DNA of 64,000 bases, from contig CM043961.1 of assembly GCA_014529385.2 (NCBI GenBank), forward strand, positions 16,224,478 to 16,288,477, written 5' to 3'. The notes beneath the pieces were generated by a model that was not told the DNA's origin, did not search any database, and saw only the letters and a program-made list of their open reading frames with translations. Positions 11,331-23,675 of the stretch are shown here, piece by piece. A program made the position numbers and the translations under genes. Origin of the DNA: Adiantum capillus-veneris (taxonomy: Eukaryota > Streptophyta > Polypodiopsida > Polypodiales > Pteridaceae). Numbering within the stretch: the first letter of the stretch is position 1; every line of letters begins with the position of its first letter.

Positions 11331-12507
11331 CGCTGGTATTTCCCTAGTTTTCTCACCTCACTCACCACCACTCAAAAGCTCAACGAAAATACTACCCACA
11401 AGCTCAATGCAAACTCTAAACACCTCGACCTACAAGCCCTTGCATGCCCGTAGACACTACAAGGTGAGTCGAGTTGATCAACACTTGAAATCACACTTAT
11501 GGGTAACCAAAATATACAAGAAAATACATCAAAAACTCAAAAAATCCAGCCACAAAATTACTCTCTCAAACCATTGCCAACGTTTCACCAAACTCCACTT
11601 TGTTGGACTCTTTGGAGTAGCCTTAACCCTAATGGCACCAATATAGGGTCACATATTCTTGCAGAAATCTGCACCTTCTTCCCTCAATTCCTTGCACACA
11701 CACATCCATGGAAACCTCAAAACTTCCATAGACTCTCCCAAGTGCAAAATTGAAGAGAAAAATCTCTCATTCACTCCTCCACACACTCAAAAACAGAATG
11801 CGAACGCGACAGGACTCCACTAGACCACCTATAGGAACCCTGCTTCCTCCCACACACAGAGAGGTGAAAGTGTTGAGTCTTAGCTTCAAATTTTTTTCTT
11901 AAGCATGAACACTCACAGAACTGTGACTGATAAGGCAATTTAAATCCTTTTCACATCATTTTTTGCCATTTTTGACCTTTTTGGGCCCAGTTTTGGCCAA
12001 TTTTGACCCTCAACGGGCAATTTTTCGCGGGAAAAGTACCAAATGGGCTACAAAATCCACCAAATTTTGTAGGCTTTGTCCTTAATACCCAAAAATCATT
12101 TCCACATGCTCACATATCATATTTGACCACTTCTAGGATGGTGCACGCATCACCACAGATCAGACACTACAAATAGACAGTTACCGCATGTGCCAAACTT
12201 CTCGAGTGGGTCGAGGGTACCCACACCTCCCACTTGCATTATTTACATTATATATAGCCTAAAAAAATTATCTAGAACCAAAATAAGCCACTTTGAACCA
12301 TATTCAAGGCCTTGATACCCTATCCAGGCATATACGTGTGCCCGACTGTCGGCACGCAAGCATGACTATTTAGAATTTGTACACGTTGCATCTTTTTTTA
12401 AACTCAAAACCACTCTGCAAAGCTCCCAAATGCATGTATTTATATATTTTTTCACATATATCCATGCATATACACGCTACTTTGTACACGCCAAAAGCGG
12501 TCTATCA
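11331..12507 (-). repeat. LTR of element C, minus orientation, 3' end cut
   Basis: The whole stretch matches, in reverse complement, the LTR at 35300-36490. Shared landmarks are the TGATAGACC start (plus-strand TCTATCA at 12501-12507), the block with ATGCATGTATTTATAT, the GGTATCAAGGCCTTG block, and the GGTGAGAAAACTAGG block near its end. In element orientation it is joined directly to the gag-protease linker at 11331. The last bases of the LTR, the primer site, the leader and the gag start are therefore all missing. This deletion is part of the rearrangement of copy 1. Confidence 0.85.
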
Positions 12508-12539
12508 ACGACAACCCTCTTCAAATCTTAAATTTTCAA

Positions 12540-13417
12540 GTATCATGGCTTGCCAACATCCATAGTGTCAGACATAGATCCTAGAATAACCAGTAATTTT
12601 TGAAAGGGTCTCTTTGCAAATCTAAAAAGTAGATTAAATTTCTCTTTCAGCCTATCATCCAAAACGGATGACCAAAGTGAAATAACTAATCTAACGATTC
12701 TTGAATCTACTAAAAGCCTATGTCATGGAAGTAGATCAATGTTCTCAATGATAGAAGTACCTACCTCTTATAGAGTATGCGTACAACATTTGTACATACT
12801 TCTATGGGGAAAGCACCTTTTGAGATTAAAGAGGGAAGATCCAAAAGTCCCTTACTACTTATAGTACATGGGAAGATTTTCACTGTTGATGAATATAGCC
12901 GAGACTCATAAGAATCTTTTCCAAAGATTAAAGAGGTTCTATCCATATCACAGCAAAGGAAAAAAGAGTTGTTGCTAATAAGCACACAAGAGCATTGGCC
13001 GTTAAGGAAAATGATTGGGTCTTGCTAAAGTTTCTCAAGGCTTGTCTAAAGCATACTATGGGCAAGAATCCTACGGGCCACCAAGAGTATTATGCTAAAC
13101 TAGCAAAAAGATACTATAGTCCTTTTTAAATTATTAAACCAATCAATGCGATGGCTTATCAATTAAAGTTGCCCAACCGTTGGCTCATGCATAATGTTTT
13201 CCATGGGAGCCTACTTAAGCCTTACAAAGGAGCGCCACCAAAAGAAGCTATAGTTGCAGATCCTCCAAAAATCAAAGATCAAGAAGAAGTACATCAATCT
13301 GAGTCCATCCTGCGACATGAAGACAAGGTATTAAGAAATGGTAAGATTATTCTACGATATCTTATTAAGTTTAAGAATTATCCTTTTAAAGATGCTAGAT
13401 GGATGCAAGGAACCTAG
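12540..13417 (+). pseudogene. element D integrase C-terminal part with chromodomain-like end
   Basis: Plus-strand frames show a decayed integrase core. A stretch near 12640-12700 (LSAYHPKRMTKV) recalls the FSSAYHPQTDGQTERV motif of gypsy integrases and is followed by several stops. From about 12990 the frame recovers, and from 13151 an 88-codon segment reads AYQLKLPNRWLMHNVFHGSLLKPYKG, then a PESILRHEDKVLRNGK-like block and YLIKFKNYPFKDARWMQ. That is the integrase C-terminus and chromodomain-type module of plant chromoviruses, which targets integration to particular chromatin. The frame ends at 13417. A matching LTR starts at 13845. The upstream part of the element is replaced by the LTR of C. 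Confidence 0.85.
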
Positions 13418-13844
13418 AAGAATGTGAACCTTGTCAATGCTTACAATGATTCCTTAGAGAAAGCATTTTAAATGAACAATGTTTTTGTCTTCTAAGACTC
13501 GTTCTCTTTCTTTTATTGTGCACAAATTTTAAGAAGTATGCATGCTTAGAATCATCTTTGTGGTGACGGCATCTCCCAAACACCAAGTAGAACTTGTCAC
13601 TCTACTTTGGAAGTATGATATGGACTAAAGAGAAGACATGTTTGTGGCAGTTAAGTCTCCCGAGCACCAAATGGATTCGTCATCCATCTTGGAATGATGT
13701 TGTAGGGTAAAAAGGGATCCTCTATCCACTAAGAAACATGGACTAATGACTAGGCTCCTCTACCCACTAAGAAACATGGACTAATAACTAGGCTTTATCT
13801 TTTGTACCTCATAATCGAGGACGACTATGATTTCAAGAGAGAGG
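13418..13844 (+). other. element D 3' untranslated region with polypurine tract
   Basis: No coding sequence is visible. A 38-bp tandem duplication (CTACCCACTAAGAAACATGG core) covers 13719-13792. Earlier, two loosely similar blocks carry the CAAACACCAAGT / GAGCACCAAATGG motif. A polypurine tract CAAGAGAGAGG at 13834-13844 directly precedes the LTR and is the expected plus-strand primer. Confidence 0.75.
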
Positions 13845-14200
13845 TGATGTCATAAAATATAATATCTAACTTTACCAAATGATTTCTCATATTAAACCGA
13901 TCATTTAATATGGGAAGATAAAAGGGGAACAAGAGTTAGGATATAGATATGTGCTTCTAGACCTATCTTAGCACGGGACCAAAAGGATAAATGGTAGCAT
14001 AACTTCAACAAGTGGGTAGAGCCCAATTCCAGAGAGTTGACGAACCAAAAGAATCTCTATGTATTCACATATATAGATTCTCAGGGAGTGCAAGTTCTTA
14101 TGGTAGTCAAGTATGGATGGGAGTACAATCCTATCAATCCAATCAAAGCTAGAAAGATACACCTATGTAGATACTTTGATCTCTGTTTACCACATACGAC
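13845..14200 (+). repeat. 3' LTR of element D (right border uncertain)
   Basis: It begins TGATGTCATAAAATATAATATC, a start common among plant chromovirus LTRs, right after the polypurine tract. The first 180 bp match in reverse complement the relic at 41740-41925 (ATCTAACTTTACCAAATGATTT, GGGAAGATAAAAGGGGAACAAG). The right end is not defined by a CA plus duplication that I can see. Confidence 0.7.
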
Positions 14201-14229
14201 TAAGTATGAGTGCACAAAGTATATTTGAG

Positions 14230-15830
14230 ACCAATCCACAAAGATTTGAGATAAAAAAAGGGAAAATTTGGATCTTGAAGATATACACATGTTTCAAGGG
14301 CACAACCTATAAGATCAATGGGATTGAAAACATCCAAAATATCTATCAATGGGAGTGCATTTCCTAATCCATTGATCCATTTAGAAAAAAGCTATGGTGG
14401 GTCTAGAAATCTTCATGCATGTGTATATCTCTTCAACAAAGTCTTAAGAGCAAAGCAAGTGCATGATTTCCATACTCAATACAAAGAATTTGGCTTGACC
14501 TTGGAAGGAACAACCTTGACTTGGTTCTAACCATTGAATCAAAAATATTTTTCTACAATTGGAAATCTCTTGATTGAGTTTGCAAACGAATTTTTCAAAT
14601 GGGGAATAAACCATAACACTGTGTCACACATGCTTTTAAACAAAAGACAACAAGAAAGTGAAGGAAGCTTCAATGAGGTTAAAACTATATCTTGAGAGAT
14701 TCCCATCACAGGAGGTATCACATCAAAACATATTAGTAGTGGTTTTCATTGAAGGTTTGAAAAATGAAACACTCAAAATGGATCTTTGTTTGATTGCTTT
14801 TGCATATCTAGAGGGATTGATGAAGGAATCTTTGTACCTTTTTGAAAATATCAAAGCTTATAGCGAGATATTAGCGGAAACGGATACCACAACCAATCAT
14901 GCAACTGCAAGTGAAACTCGAACTTGAAAGACCAATGTGGCACAACCAAGAGATAATGTTAACCAGATAATGATAGAGGTAGTTAGAAGGATAAACTAGG
15001 TTTTAAGACAAGCACAAAATGGTAGACAAATCTAAACAAATAAGTATGACATTTGTAGAGGTAATCATCCATCGATAGCTCAATGCTACTCTTAACCAAA
15101 ACTATTAGTTTCAAATGTGTCATGACAACCAAAATGGTGTGTAATCAAACAAAAATGGACAAACCATGGGACAAATGAGTGTTTCTACAATCGTAACTAT
15201 GTCAAAGAAGGGCCTTACAATCCTTAAGCCAGGAATCAACCACCACCACTGAGATATCCAATTGGATAGAATAATGTTGCCCCATGGGTTGAGCAACCAT
15301 ATCCAGTGCTTGGATAGCAACCTCCACTACCAAAGAGTTGCTATTAGGAACACTCCACATGAGAGCCAAGGAACTGTTCTAGTTGCAGCCTATTAAGAGG
15401 CCCGTCTAATGAAGGTTATGAAGTAGCTCTAGAGGCTATTCCATAAAGGTGAGAATCTTACTGTTCACAATAAAAATTTGAGCCAAATAGTTAGCTATTA
15501 TATGTGTTTGACCCTACAAGTGATAACTACTATATGGGTGAGAACACTTTGATGCTCATAGCCAATCCAAATTACAAACCAAAGACATATCCATCCAAAG
15601 AAGGAAATAGAAAAAATAGAAACATATTATGAGTGTGGAGGTGATCATTGGGCTAGAAATTTTCCACGCAAAGGGAAAATGGTGAGGATATTTGGGTTTC
15701 ATTCAGAGTGTGGCAAGAAACATCTCATTTAGGATCATCCAAAACATCACAATAGAGCAAGGAAAACACCTATGAATATGATCGAGATTCAACTAGTTCG
15801 AGTGGATCAAATTCTTAGAAAATTTCTCCA
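14230..15830 (+). pseudogene. worn gypsy gag relic
   Basis: Successive plus-strand frames give a decayed gag. A segment from about 14340 ends EFGLTLEGTTLTWF at 14528, equivalent to RFGMTLEGKALTWF in element B (near 29000). The following frame (FANEFFKWGINHNTV...) aligns with FVAACSKTGIKHNTI of B. Further downstream, near 15625-15730, two cysteine-histidine stretches (YYECGGDHWARNF, ECGKKH) look like zinc knuckles. Stops and frameshifts are frequent. It is a distant relative of the B/A lineage in the opposite orientation. No protease or later domain is recognisable before 16075. Confidence 0.7.
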
Positions 15831-16074
15831 GTAAATGTGGTAATGAGGGCTTAAGCTCAAGAACCCATTATGAAAAGATGATGAAGAAAGAAATCGTGAT
15901 TTAAAGCAAACTAAAATAGATGGAAAGTCCATTATGACTCGGCACAAATCTTGGAAAGCTAAAAGAGAAAAACTAAAGACAGAATAAGACCATGAACAAG
16001 TAGACATGGCAGTAGAGCTCACTCAAGATCAAGAACACCTGAAATAACACCAAGAGAAAGAAGCTTCATTGGCG

Positions 16075-16288
16075 TGTTGGGGTAAAGATGATGTGCCTTT
16101 GCCCAAGGCTGGATGTCCGATGTTTTGACCGCCCACTAACCATACCTTTCCTTATTCATGTATATACATAATGAATAAGGGGCTCCTCATTACTTGGAGG
16201 TTTGCTCCACCCACACAAAACTCTCTCGTCTCCTCTTTCCTCTTCCACACTGCACCGCACACACACATCCACACTACGTGCAATCTCA
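16075..16288 (+). repeat. short copia-type LTR relic
   Basis: It begins TGTTGGGGTAAAGATG and ends CAATCTCA, 214 bp. One base later, at 16290-16302, is TTGGTATAAGAG, which differs by little from the copia primer site TTGGTATCAGAGC. TATGTATATAC motifs near 16160 could be promoter remnants. I find no matching second LTR. The region after it (16303-17400) has only a short frame starting MASRPGTEAKEL, which may be an old gag start. Confidence 0.55.
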
Positions 16289-16478
16289 ATTGGTATAAGA
16301 GATACGACTTGGAAATTGGTGCACATGCGATGGCTTCTCGACCAGGCACGGAAGCAAAGGAGCTCGGCTATGGAAGCTCGAGCTTAGTGGTGGAAGATCA
16401 AGCACAGAGGAACCGGATCAAAGATGCATAAGGAGGAGATTCGATGGATCTCGTAGCTTGGAGCTGCATGACGTGGAG

Positions 16479-16480
<2 letters not shown>

Positions 16481-16512
<32 letters not shown>
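16481..16512. repeat. poly-C homopolymer, 32 bases
   Basis: An uninterrupted run of 32 C, then A and five more C. Runs this long are rare in plant DNA and prone to sequencing error, so the exact length is doubtful. Confidence 0.9.
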
Positions 16513-16793
16513 ACCCCCTTTGAAGTCCTCCCAAGCATGGAATAAAGAATCTATAGAGAATGGGGCGAAGTCTGCAAAGCAATAGAGCATCAACAAGAAT
16601 CATAGATCTACAATTAGAGAAGCTAATCAATTGAGCAAGCCCTCTAAGAAAAGCTCAAGTGAAGTCAAAAGCTTTGGGGGAAGCTTGCATAGGCTGCTTA
16701 ATCGATAGAGCTTGGAATTTATGCAACCAAGCAATCAACAAGTGAATCGAGTGGCAGAGAGAAGCGGTCTTGTAGTTAGATTGTATGTAAAGT

Positions 16794-16871
16794 GAGCATT
16801 GGAGAGCTTTGCAATTATGTGTGATTGTGTGTGAACACAATCACGCATAATTTCAAATCTCTCCAATGCTC
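16794..16871. repeat. inverted repeat with 37-nt arms and 4-nt loop
   Basis: The left arm at 16794-16830 begins GAGCATTGGAGAG; the right arm at 16835-16871 is its reverse complement with three mismatches. The loop is GTGA. Two shorter inverted repeats of the TGTGTGTG...CACACACA kind follow at about 16881-16906 and 17144-17167. An RNA from either strand would fold into a long hairpin. Confidence 0.85.
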
Positions 16872-17730
16872 ACATATGATTGTGTGTGTTTGTGAAAACA
16901 CACACAACCACATCGGACAAGCAAGGAAAGCAAAGCAAAAGAGCTTGGAGCTCAACAGCAAGTAGGTGAAGTGTTGCAATTTCAATTGGGGGAAAATTAA
17001 GCATGTCAAGGTAGTAAGTAGCACTACGAAATTGGAGAAAGTTAAAGAGCTTGTGAGGAGCTTCTAGTCGGGGCAGCCAGAGCGGGGCGATGAGGTGCTG
17101 CATCGGAGGCTACACAGAGAGGGAGTTAGATAAGAGCTTGTGGTTGTGTGTGTTTTGCACACACACAAACTAAGTAGCAAGTATTTGGAGAGCTTGGGGC
17201 AACACAATCGAGGATAGCCCAGAGAATGTACAAAACTTGCAGAGCATCGAGCAACTATAGTGCAACAAGGCATTGAAGTCAAAATTGGGCAAAAGAATTC
17301 AAGCAAAACGTGAGCTAGGAACTCGGGATCTGCAACAATTGTAGGCACTGCAATAGAGTGGGAAAATTTGTAACACACAATCAAAGTAGTGTTGTGAATG
17401 GAGCACGAAAATCGTGAGATATCCTCAATTGGCCAACACTAAGGTCGAGATGGAAATCCTTGATAGGTCTCTAGGTCTAATAAAATTGAAGTCCTTAAGT
17501 AAGAAAAATTGGGGGAATAGACCTTTGCCATTGGCGACGATGGCTTGGGACTATAGCCCTACAAAAAGATCTAGTCCTGTCTCGCAAGTAAAAACAAGAC
17601 AAAATCTAAAAGTTAATTTTTTTTTTGACCCTTTAACTTCTGCAAATGTGCTAAGGCATCCTCGTCCAATGCTTTTTCCCCTCTGTGTGAGTGAGGGCAC
17701 AACCGTTGGTGGACAAGAAGTCTTCTAATG
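16872..17730. other. non-coding stretch with small snapback repeats
   Basis: No coding frame is supported. The text repeats the words AGCTTGGAG and GAGCTTG often and holds the two small GT/CA inverted repeats noted above. It may be the interior of a non-autonomous LTR element whose 5' LTR is at 16075. Confidence 0.4.
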
Positions 17731-19299
17731 TTAGTGTGCGAAAATGGATAGTTACCCGATTAATCAGGTCCACCCGTCCATGATCGACAAACTTAGTCGA
17801 TCCCCACTTACCACCCCGCATTCACACATGCTTCTTTGTTTTCTAATTACTACTATAATCTTTCAACCCTTAAATAATGGTTCATTTTAACTTCCGTATA
17901 TTGATTCGTTAAAACAAGTATTGAAAACAATACTGGAATAAATTTTTTAACAAACAAACATCTTTAAACTTAAGACAAGGTACAATAACTTAGAATAGTA
18001 CTTGAAAAACTTAACACATACTCAACTTGTCTCAAGCACACCTATATATGGGTGAAAAATGGCACCCTTCTTTATTCATAGTCTGGGGTGGGAAAACATC
18101 ACCCAAAATTTGGGCACCCATGAGCCAAACCGGTTGGCCATACAACCGGACGGTTTCCCTAGGATAAAAATGGTATCTTAAAATATATAAACAAACATAC
18201 ACATGCATGAAGTATAAACTCATCGTACATGGGGGTAATTGACTCAATAGTGGCTAAAACTCCATTATTGCTCACCCGAAGTGAAAATATTTCAAGGAGT
18301 CGAAGGTGTCTTGAGACAAGTTGTCTTAAGAATGATCAATCAACTCTCTCCTAGATTAATTAGGCTAACCCAAGCATTCATTTCTTAGGTTACAAACATT
18401 TGCAGGATTGTTTCTTGGAAGATGACCTTTCGATTTTTGGCCAATTTTAACATTTCCTATGTCCTTATCCACTTTTTAACGGATGCAATGTTATAACCTA
18501 AAAGAATTTGAACTACTTATGAACTTAATTTAGAATCAAAACTCACATGTGATTGATTAAGGATTTGTTGAGGCTCAGGGGCTTGAATGCTCTCATCCAT
18601 AGGCTTGCTGCTCGGACTGGCCTCATGATCATGTGTGGCATTAACTCTCTTCGTGTTGCTATCATCCTCCTCGGTTGGCTGATTGGCCTAGGTCCTCCTG
18701 AGAGCCATGATTTATATCCTTATAAAAGGATTTCTAGCCATTAAGTAATTTATCAAAACTTAAACCTACCATAGAATCTCCATAATGTACTTCCCCAATT
18801 TGCTTAATTCCTTTTTTTACTAAAACCATCGGGTAGATCATTGGTTTATAGTATTATGAGGAAATTTTTGTGGATGCTATCATTCTAGGGATTTTTTATA
18901 CCTTAATTAGCCATATAAGTCCTTGCCTTATTTTAGGAAAACTAATATGCTCGCTTTTTTCTTTATTTCATAGTCAAAAATAGTAATTCTTTTGTCATAA
19001 TAAATTTTTAACTACTTATATGAGTAAGATACTTTTATCCTAGCTTCCTTATGAGCTTCCAAAGGTCCAATAATTATCTTAATATTTTTTGAGTCATTTA
19101 CCTGGTTTCTCTCTTTTAATTAAGGTTAAAAATTGTTTATTTTTTGCTTAATAATTATTACAGTAATTATCTAGTAGAGGAATATTTAGTCTAGCTTCCT
19201 AATGAAGTAATATACCTCTAGAATTTATTTTTTAATTTTCAAAATAAATTTGCTAATTATCTCCTTTTTAATTATCAAAATCATAAAATTTAAGCAATA

Positions 19300-20100
19300 T
19301 TAATTAGCAAAGTTAACTCACTAATTAGGAGATAATTACCATGGGTTCTTAACACTATACCCTATCTCTTAAATTATCTCACTAACTTCTAAATTGGTTT
19401 ACTAATTATCTTACTTGATTGTCTACTAAATGTATAGAATTTAAATTATGGTAATTAGAAAAACTAGGTAACTAATTCTTATGGATCCCCCTAAAATTAT
19501 AATCTTTCTCTATAAATTATTTCAATAACTTTCAAACTTGTTTACTAGTTATCTTGCTTAATTTTTAGCTAAAAATAGATTTTTAAAGCAAAAGTAATTA
19601 TCAAATCTAATTAACTAATTATGAGATAATTATCATGGGATTTTAACATTATAACGTTCTTCTTTAAATTATTTTAGTAACTTCTAAATACATTTTTTAC
19701 ATAGAAAGAATTTTAAAAAAAGTAACTAACAAAACTAATTAATTAAATTATGAGATAATTATCATGGATTTTCTAGCACTATAATCTCTCTTGAAAAATA
19801 ATATCAATAACTTCTAAACACATTTATCAATTATCTTGCTTAATTTTAAGTGAAAATAAAAGAATTTTTAATAAAAAATAATTAGAAAAACTAATGAACT
19901 AATTATAAGATAAGTATCATGGGTTTCTAACACTTTATTCTTCTTTTGAAAATTATCTCACTAACTTTTAAACACATTTACTAACTATCTTGCTTAATTT
20001 TTAGGTAAAAATACGGAATTTAAGCAAAAGAAATTATCAAAGCTAATCAACTAATTATAAGATAATTATCACATATTTTTAACACAATTATCTAGCTCTA
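19300..20100. repeat. divergent tandem repeat, unit about 148 bp
   Basis: The anchor GATAATTATCATGGG or close variants recurs near 19330, 19478, 19624, 19752, 19908 and 20060. Each is followed by a TTCTAACACTATA-like block, then TTATCTCACTAACTTCTAAAC, a TTATCTTGCTTAATTTTTAG block and AAAACTAACTAATTATGA. Six degenerate units are visible; edges fade into AT-rich sequence. Confidence 0.75.
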
Positions 20101-20620
20101 AAAATAAATTCATGATTCAATATACTATATTTCAAATTTCCCATCAATTTTAGGCAAAAAATAGATATTTTTTGTCTAATTAAATACTCATTAGAAAGTT
20201 TTGATATAGTTTTCACAGCTTTCTAACAATGTTTACAAGCTCTAAAAATTAATTCGTAATTAAATAAGCTCAATTGATATATTTTTTCTTAGTTAAGACC
20301 AAAATTAAGCAATTTCAACGCTAATATAGATTATTTATTTAAATTACTAAGCATATCAAAGTTTAAGTAATCAAAAATAAAATAACATATAAGAGTGTAA
20401 ATTATAGTGGAGAGAGGTTTAATATTTACAAATTAATAAGATAATCAAGATAATTAAACATAGATTAATTATGCATTTTACTAATCTATAAAAATTGGCA
20501 CAAATTACCTCAATCAATCACTAGAGCTTTGCTCTCTTAGTGATTTTTTAGAAGAATCTCTCTGAGCACGAGAGATTTTGCCAAGGTCTCCGAGTCTGAG
20601 AGCAAATGTGAGCCCTCCTG

Positions 20621-20632
20621 GTCTTTATATAG
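20621..20632 (-). promoter_or_regulatory. TATA box-like element
   Basis: On the minus strand, CTATATAAAGAC in an otherwise GC-balanced stretch, with AT-rich sequence downstream. It is compatible with an LTR promoter firing leftward into the repeat region. No transcript evidence is available from sequence. Confidence 0.35.
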
Positions 20633-20640
20633 GCCTCTGG

Positions 20641-21523
20641 TAGGCAAGCAACTGCCTAACACCTTCCCCATCAAGCTCACTCCTCAAGGAGGTACGCCTT
20701 CTTGCAATTCCAACACCTTAAAAGGTCAAAATATTCTCCCAAGCACCTGTCTTTCTTAAATTTCAAGTATGCTAATTTTTTTTTTCTTTGCTACTTCAAG
20801 GAAAAATATATGGCTCAAATATCTAGGAGGCCATGTGATTGATTATCCTTTAGCCTATGTAGTTTAATATCTACCAAGCTTCCGATTATTTTATTAATTA
20901 AAGTAGTTGTGAAAACTTTTAGTGAGTATTCGGGGGGTTTTTTATTGTTCGAATGTGGTTCGATTTTTTTTTGGTTGTACTAAAGTTGTGCTTATGATTC
21001 TATAAAATACCAACTTCTACTAGTTATGGATAAGTTTTCATTGATTTTTAGAATCAAGTCTCCTTTAAATGGGCTTTGTACATTTTTTTCTTAATTACAA
21101 AAAAGGAAATCTTACAAATCCATCTTGGGTAGCACACGAGTAGGTCTCCCCAATCTTGGAAAAATAAAAAGCCTTTTGAAACAACTTAAAGTGCAAGTGC
21201 GTAAGTGAAGTGTGAGTTTAGGAAATGAAAAGACCCATGAAGGTGGAAAGTCAAAAGACTTTTTGTGTCCATATAAAGAAGTGGTCGACTTCACACTGGT
21301 ACATTTGTGTTTCGCTTCTCCTTTATTTTCCTTTTAATGTTTTCTTCTCATTAAAGTATCCTTGCATTATGCCTTACATTATATACTATGTTGGCATTGA
21401 TTTTTATTTTTGAAGCCATTAGGATTACCTTACAATAGGAATAAAGGTGATGTCGATGAGTAGAAAGAAACCAAAGAAATCCTCTTTTTTCCTCTTAACG
21501 GTGTGTGTGTGTAAGAGTTTGTT

Positions 21524-21525
<2 letters not shown>
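20641..21525. other. unassigned
   Basis: No sustained frame or recognised motif. At 21500-21535 a GT run (GTGTGTGTGTGT) is followed about 15 bases later by the CA array, so the two can pair as a snapback. Confidence 0.4.

Positions 21526-21574
<49 letters not shown>
21526..21574. repeat. (CA)n microsatellite
   Basis: About 24 uninterrupted CA units. Confidence 0.95.
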
Positions 21575-21577
<3 letters not shown>

Positions 21578-23675
21578 TAATTCTCGCTACAGAGCAGAGA
21601 TAGAGAGAGAAGACCTAACATTGGATCTTGAGAGAAGATTCAACACACAAAAACCATAGAGTGGATAGATTCTCTTCGGCTTTGTCTAAAAGTGAGATCA
21701 TGTAACTCTCCGCCTACACTCCCGTCCGATGGTGGAAGTCAACATTGACCTCTTCATCTACGATGTCGTGTCTTTGTTTTGGCTTTGGCATAGAGTGAGG
21801 GAGGGAGAGAGAGTGCATTGGCTCTCCTTTGGTGTGCATATGACATGTACTTGCCAGTTTCTCTTAGCGATGGCCTTCGCTCTTGACATTAGCTCTCGGC
21901 ATCGGAGAGCTAGGAAATCTCGGTTGAGATAGCTTCTCCTGGACGGCTTCTTCTCGAAATTGGCTTTTGGTGTTTTGGCATTCTTCTTGGCATTGGCTTT
22001 TAGCATTGGCGGCTTCAACATCGGCTAAGCATCGATTTTGACATCGATTTGGCAATTTGACTAGCAATTTTTGTCTGGCAAAGAAAGGTAGCATTTAGCA
22101 TTTTCTCATCTTCAACTCAGCGAGAGCAAGCAAGAATGGTTTGGATCTCCTCTAGCATAGCATTGTGAGTCAACTTTCCTCCCACACCCATTCTGGAGCG
22201 GTTTTGCGTCGATGGACCTTTCCCTTGGCATCCCCGACACCTCAACTTTGATTTAGCAGGAGAGAGACAAGAGAGAGCGACATCGGGTCTCCTCTAGTCC
22301 TTGTTTGGAGTGGATCGGCTCTGTAGTGTCTCTTTGGTGACGCCCATCAATTTTGTGATTCGGCTTTGACAGTTTCCCCCTTCCAACTTTGGCCACATAC
22401 ATTGAAGCATAGTGGCTCCAATAGACCATTTTGGAGTGGATTTCCCACAAATGATTATAGCTCTTTGATGTTGTTTATGACCACATGTAGCTGGTTGTGC
22501 TATGTGTCTGGTTTTTTATCGACGTGCTTATGGATCGACGAGGTAATTTGTGCCAAGCTCCCTGCATTTTTCTCATAACGTGCCCATTCTTTGCAGTGCA
22601 GATTATATGGCACGGTAGTACTCATGTATGACTGTGTGGGGTACTCTAGAGAGTGGTTTTAGTATAGTTTTATGCAGTTATGCTATGTATACATATGCAG
22701 ATACAACTTGAGCAGGTAGCAGATTCACAAGTTTACAGCATTCTTGGATGGGTATAGTCATCCATAGAGCCACTCGTCCAAGAGTGAGCTTCATTGCTAG
22801 GGTCTTGGCAGGATACGTATAGCATTTGTGGATTTGTCTACTGAGACACTAAGTGTTTGTTCATGCTTTAAGCAGTATTGGTTTTTTGAGTTTCTACTCA
22901 ATTTTTAGGGGAAACTTTGCCGGATTTTTCCTAGTTTCTGCCATACTTTGTGCGCATGTAAGTTTACTCTTTGATGGTTTAGTGGTCAAGTTTGACTCCC
23001 ACTTTGACAGGCTTTGTCAGTTGCATATGATTGTGTGGCTATTGATTATAGGAAATCATAGGTTTCATAGGGTTTTGTAGATCTTTGCATAATTTTCTTA
23101 TGAGATGCGTTTTGAGCATGTTTGCTCACTACTTGCATACATGGTTATGCGCTCGTTATGCTCTTTACACTCAGTTGAGCTGCGGTGAGCTGTTTTTCCT
23201 AGATTTTATGCTTGCAAATTGCAGATCATTGAGGTTTCTAATGCATATGTGAGCATCAATTTTGATGCACTTTATCATGGTTTTCATGATTGTGTAGTGG
23301 TCGAGTGATCTCCCACTTTGTTGCTAGCTTTGCATGGTTTATGGTTGAGATTTTTCTTTGGTTTCCACTCAGTTTACAAGGGAGACACTACCACTTTTCT
23401 CCTAGGATTTCTCGCCATAGTTTTTTTTCTTGGCATCCATATAGCAAACATGTGTGACAATAAAGAGTTGACAATGATGTCTCATGAGAGACAACAGTCT
23501 CATTCTTGCTGATATATGCGATGTTGGCATTGTGCTCTTACAAGACAAACTAAGTACCGCTATTTCAAATTTATGAGGCAGCTGGGGAGATCTATGCATC
23601 ATGTAGATGAGGTTTTGACAAATTTCTAGAGTGGTGGCTTCATATGCTAGTGAAAATGCTGTCACTTCTTCCTTC
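21575..23675. other. unassigned, probably LTR or leader of an unrecognised element
   Basis: No domain is visible in any frame. Two blocks are loosely repeated: GTGGTCAAGTTTGACTCCCACTTTG (start 22981) resembles GTGGTCGAGTGATCTCCCACTTTG (23297), and GTTTCTACTCAATTTTTAGG (22887) resembles GTTTCCACTCAGTTTACAAGG (23359). The order of the blocks differs between copies. The stretch ends where element C copy 2 begins. Confidence 0.35.

Larger units (their letters stand above)
17731..20640. other. AT-rich unassigned region
   Basis: No credible coding sequence is present. A TGTTAGTGTGCG motif at about 17733 could be an LTR start. A TATA-like sequence CCTTATAAAAGG is at about 18719 (+), and CTATATAAAGAC is at 20621-20632 on the minus strand. 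The central part, about 19300-20100, is a divergent tandem repeat (separate entry). The whole could be one large LTR or a worn element, but I cannot pair its ends. Confidence 0.4.

Noticed and set aside
22853-23512. Short plus-strand open frames with hydrophobic character
   Set aside because: No conserved motif, and they lie in loosely repetitive, LTR-like sequence. Length is within chance expectation for AT-rich DNA.
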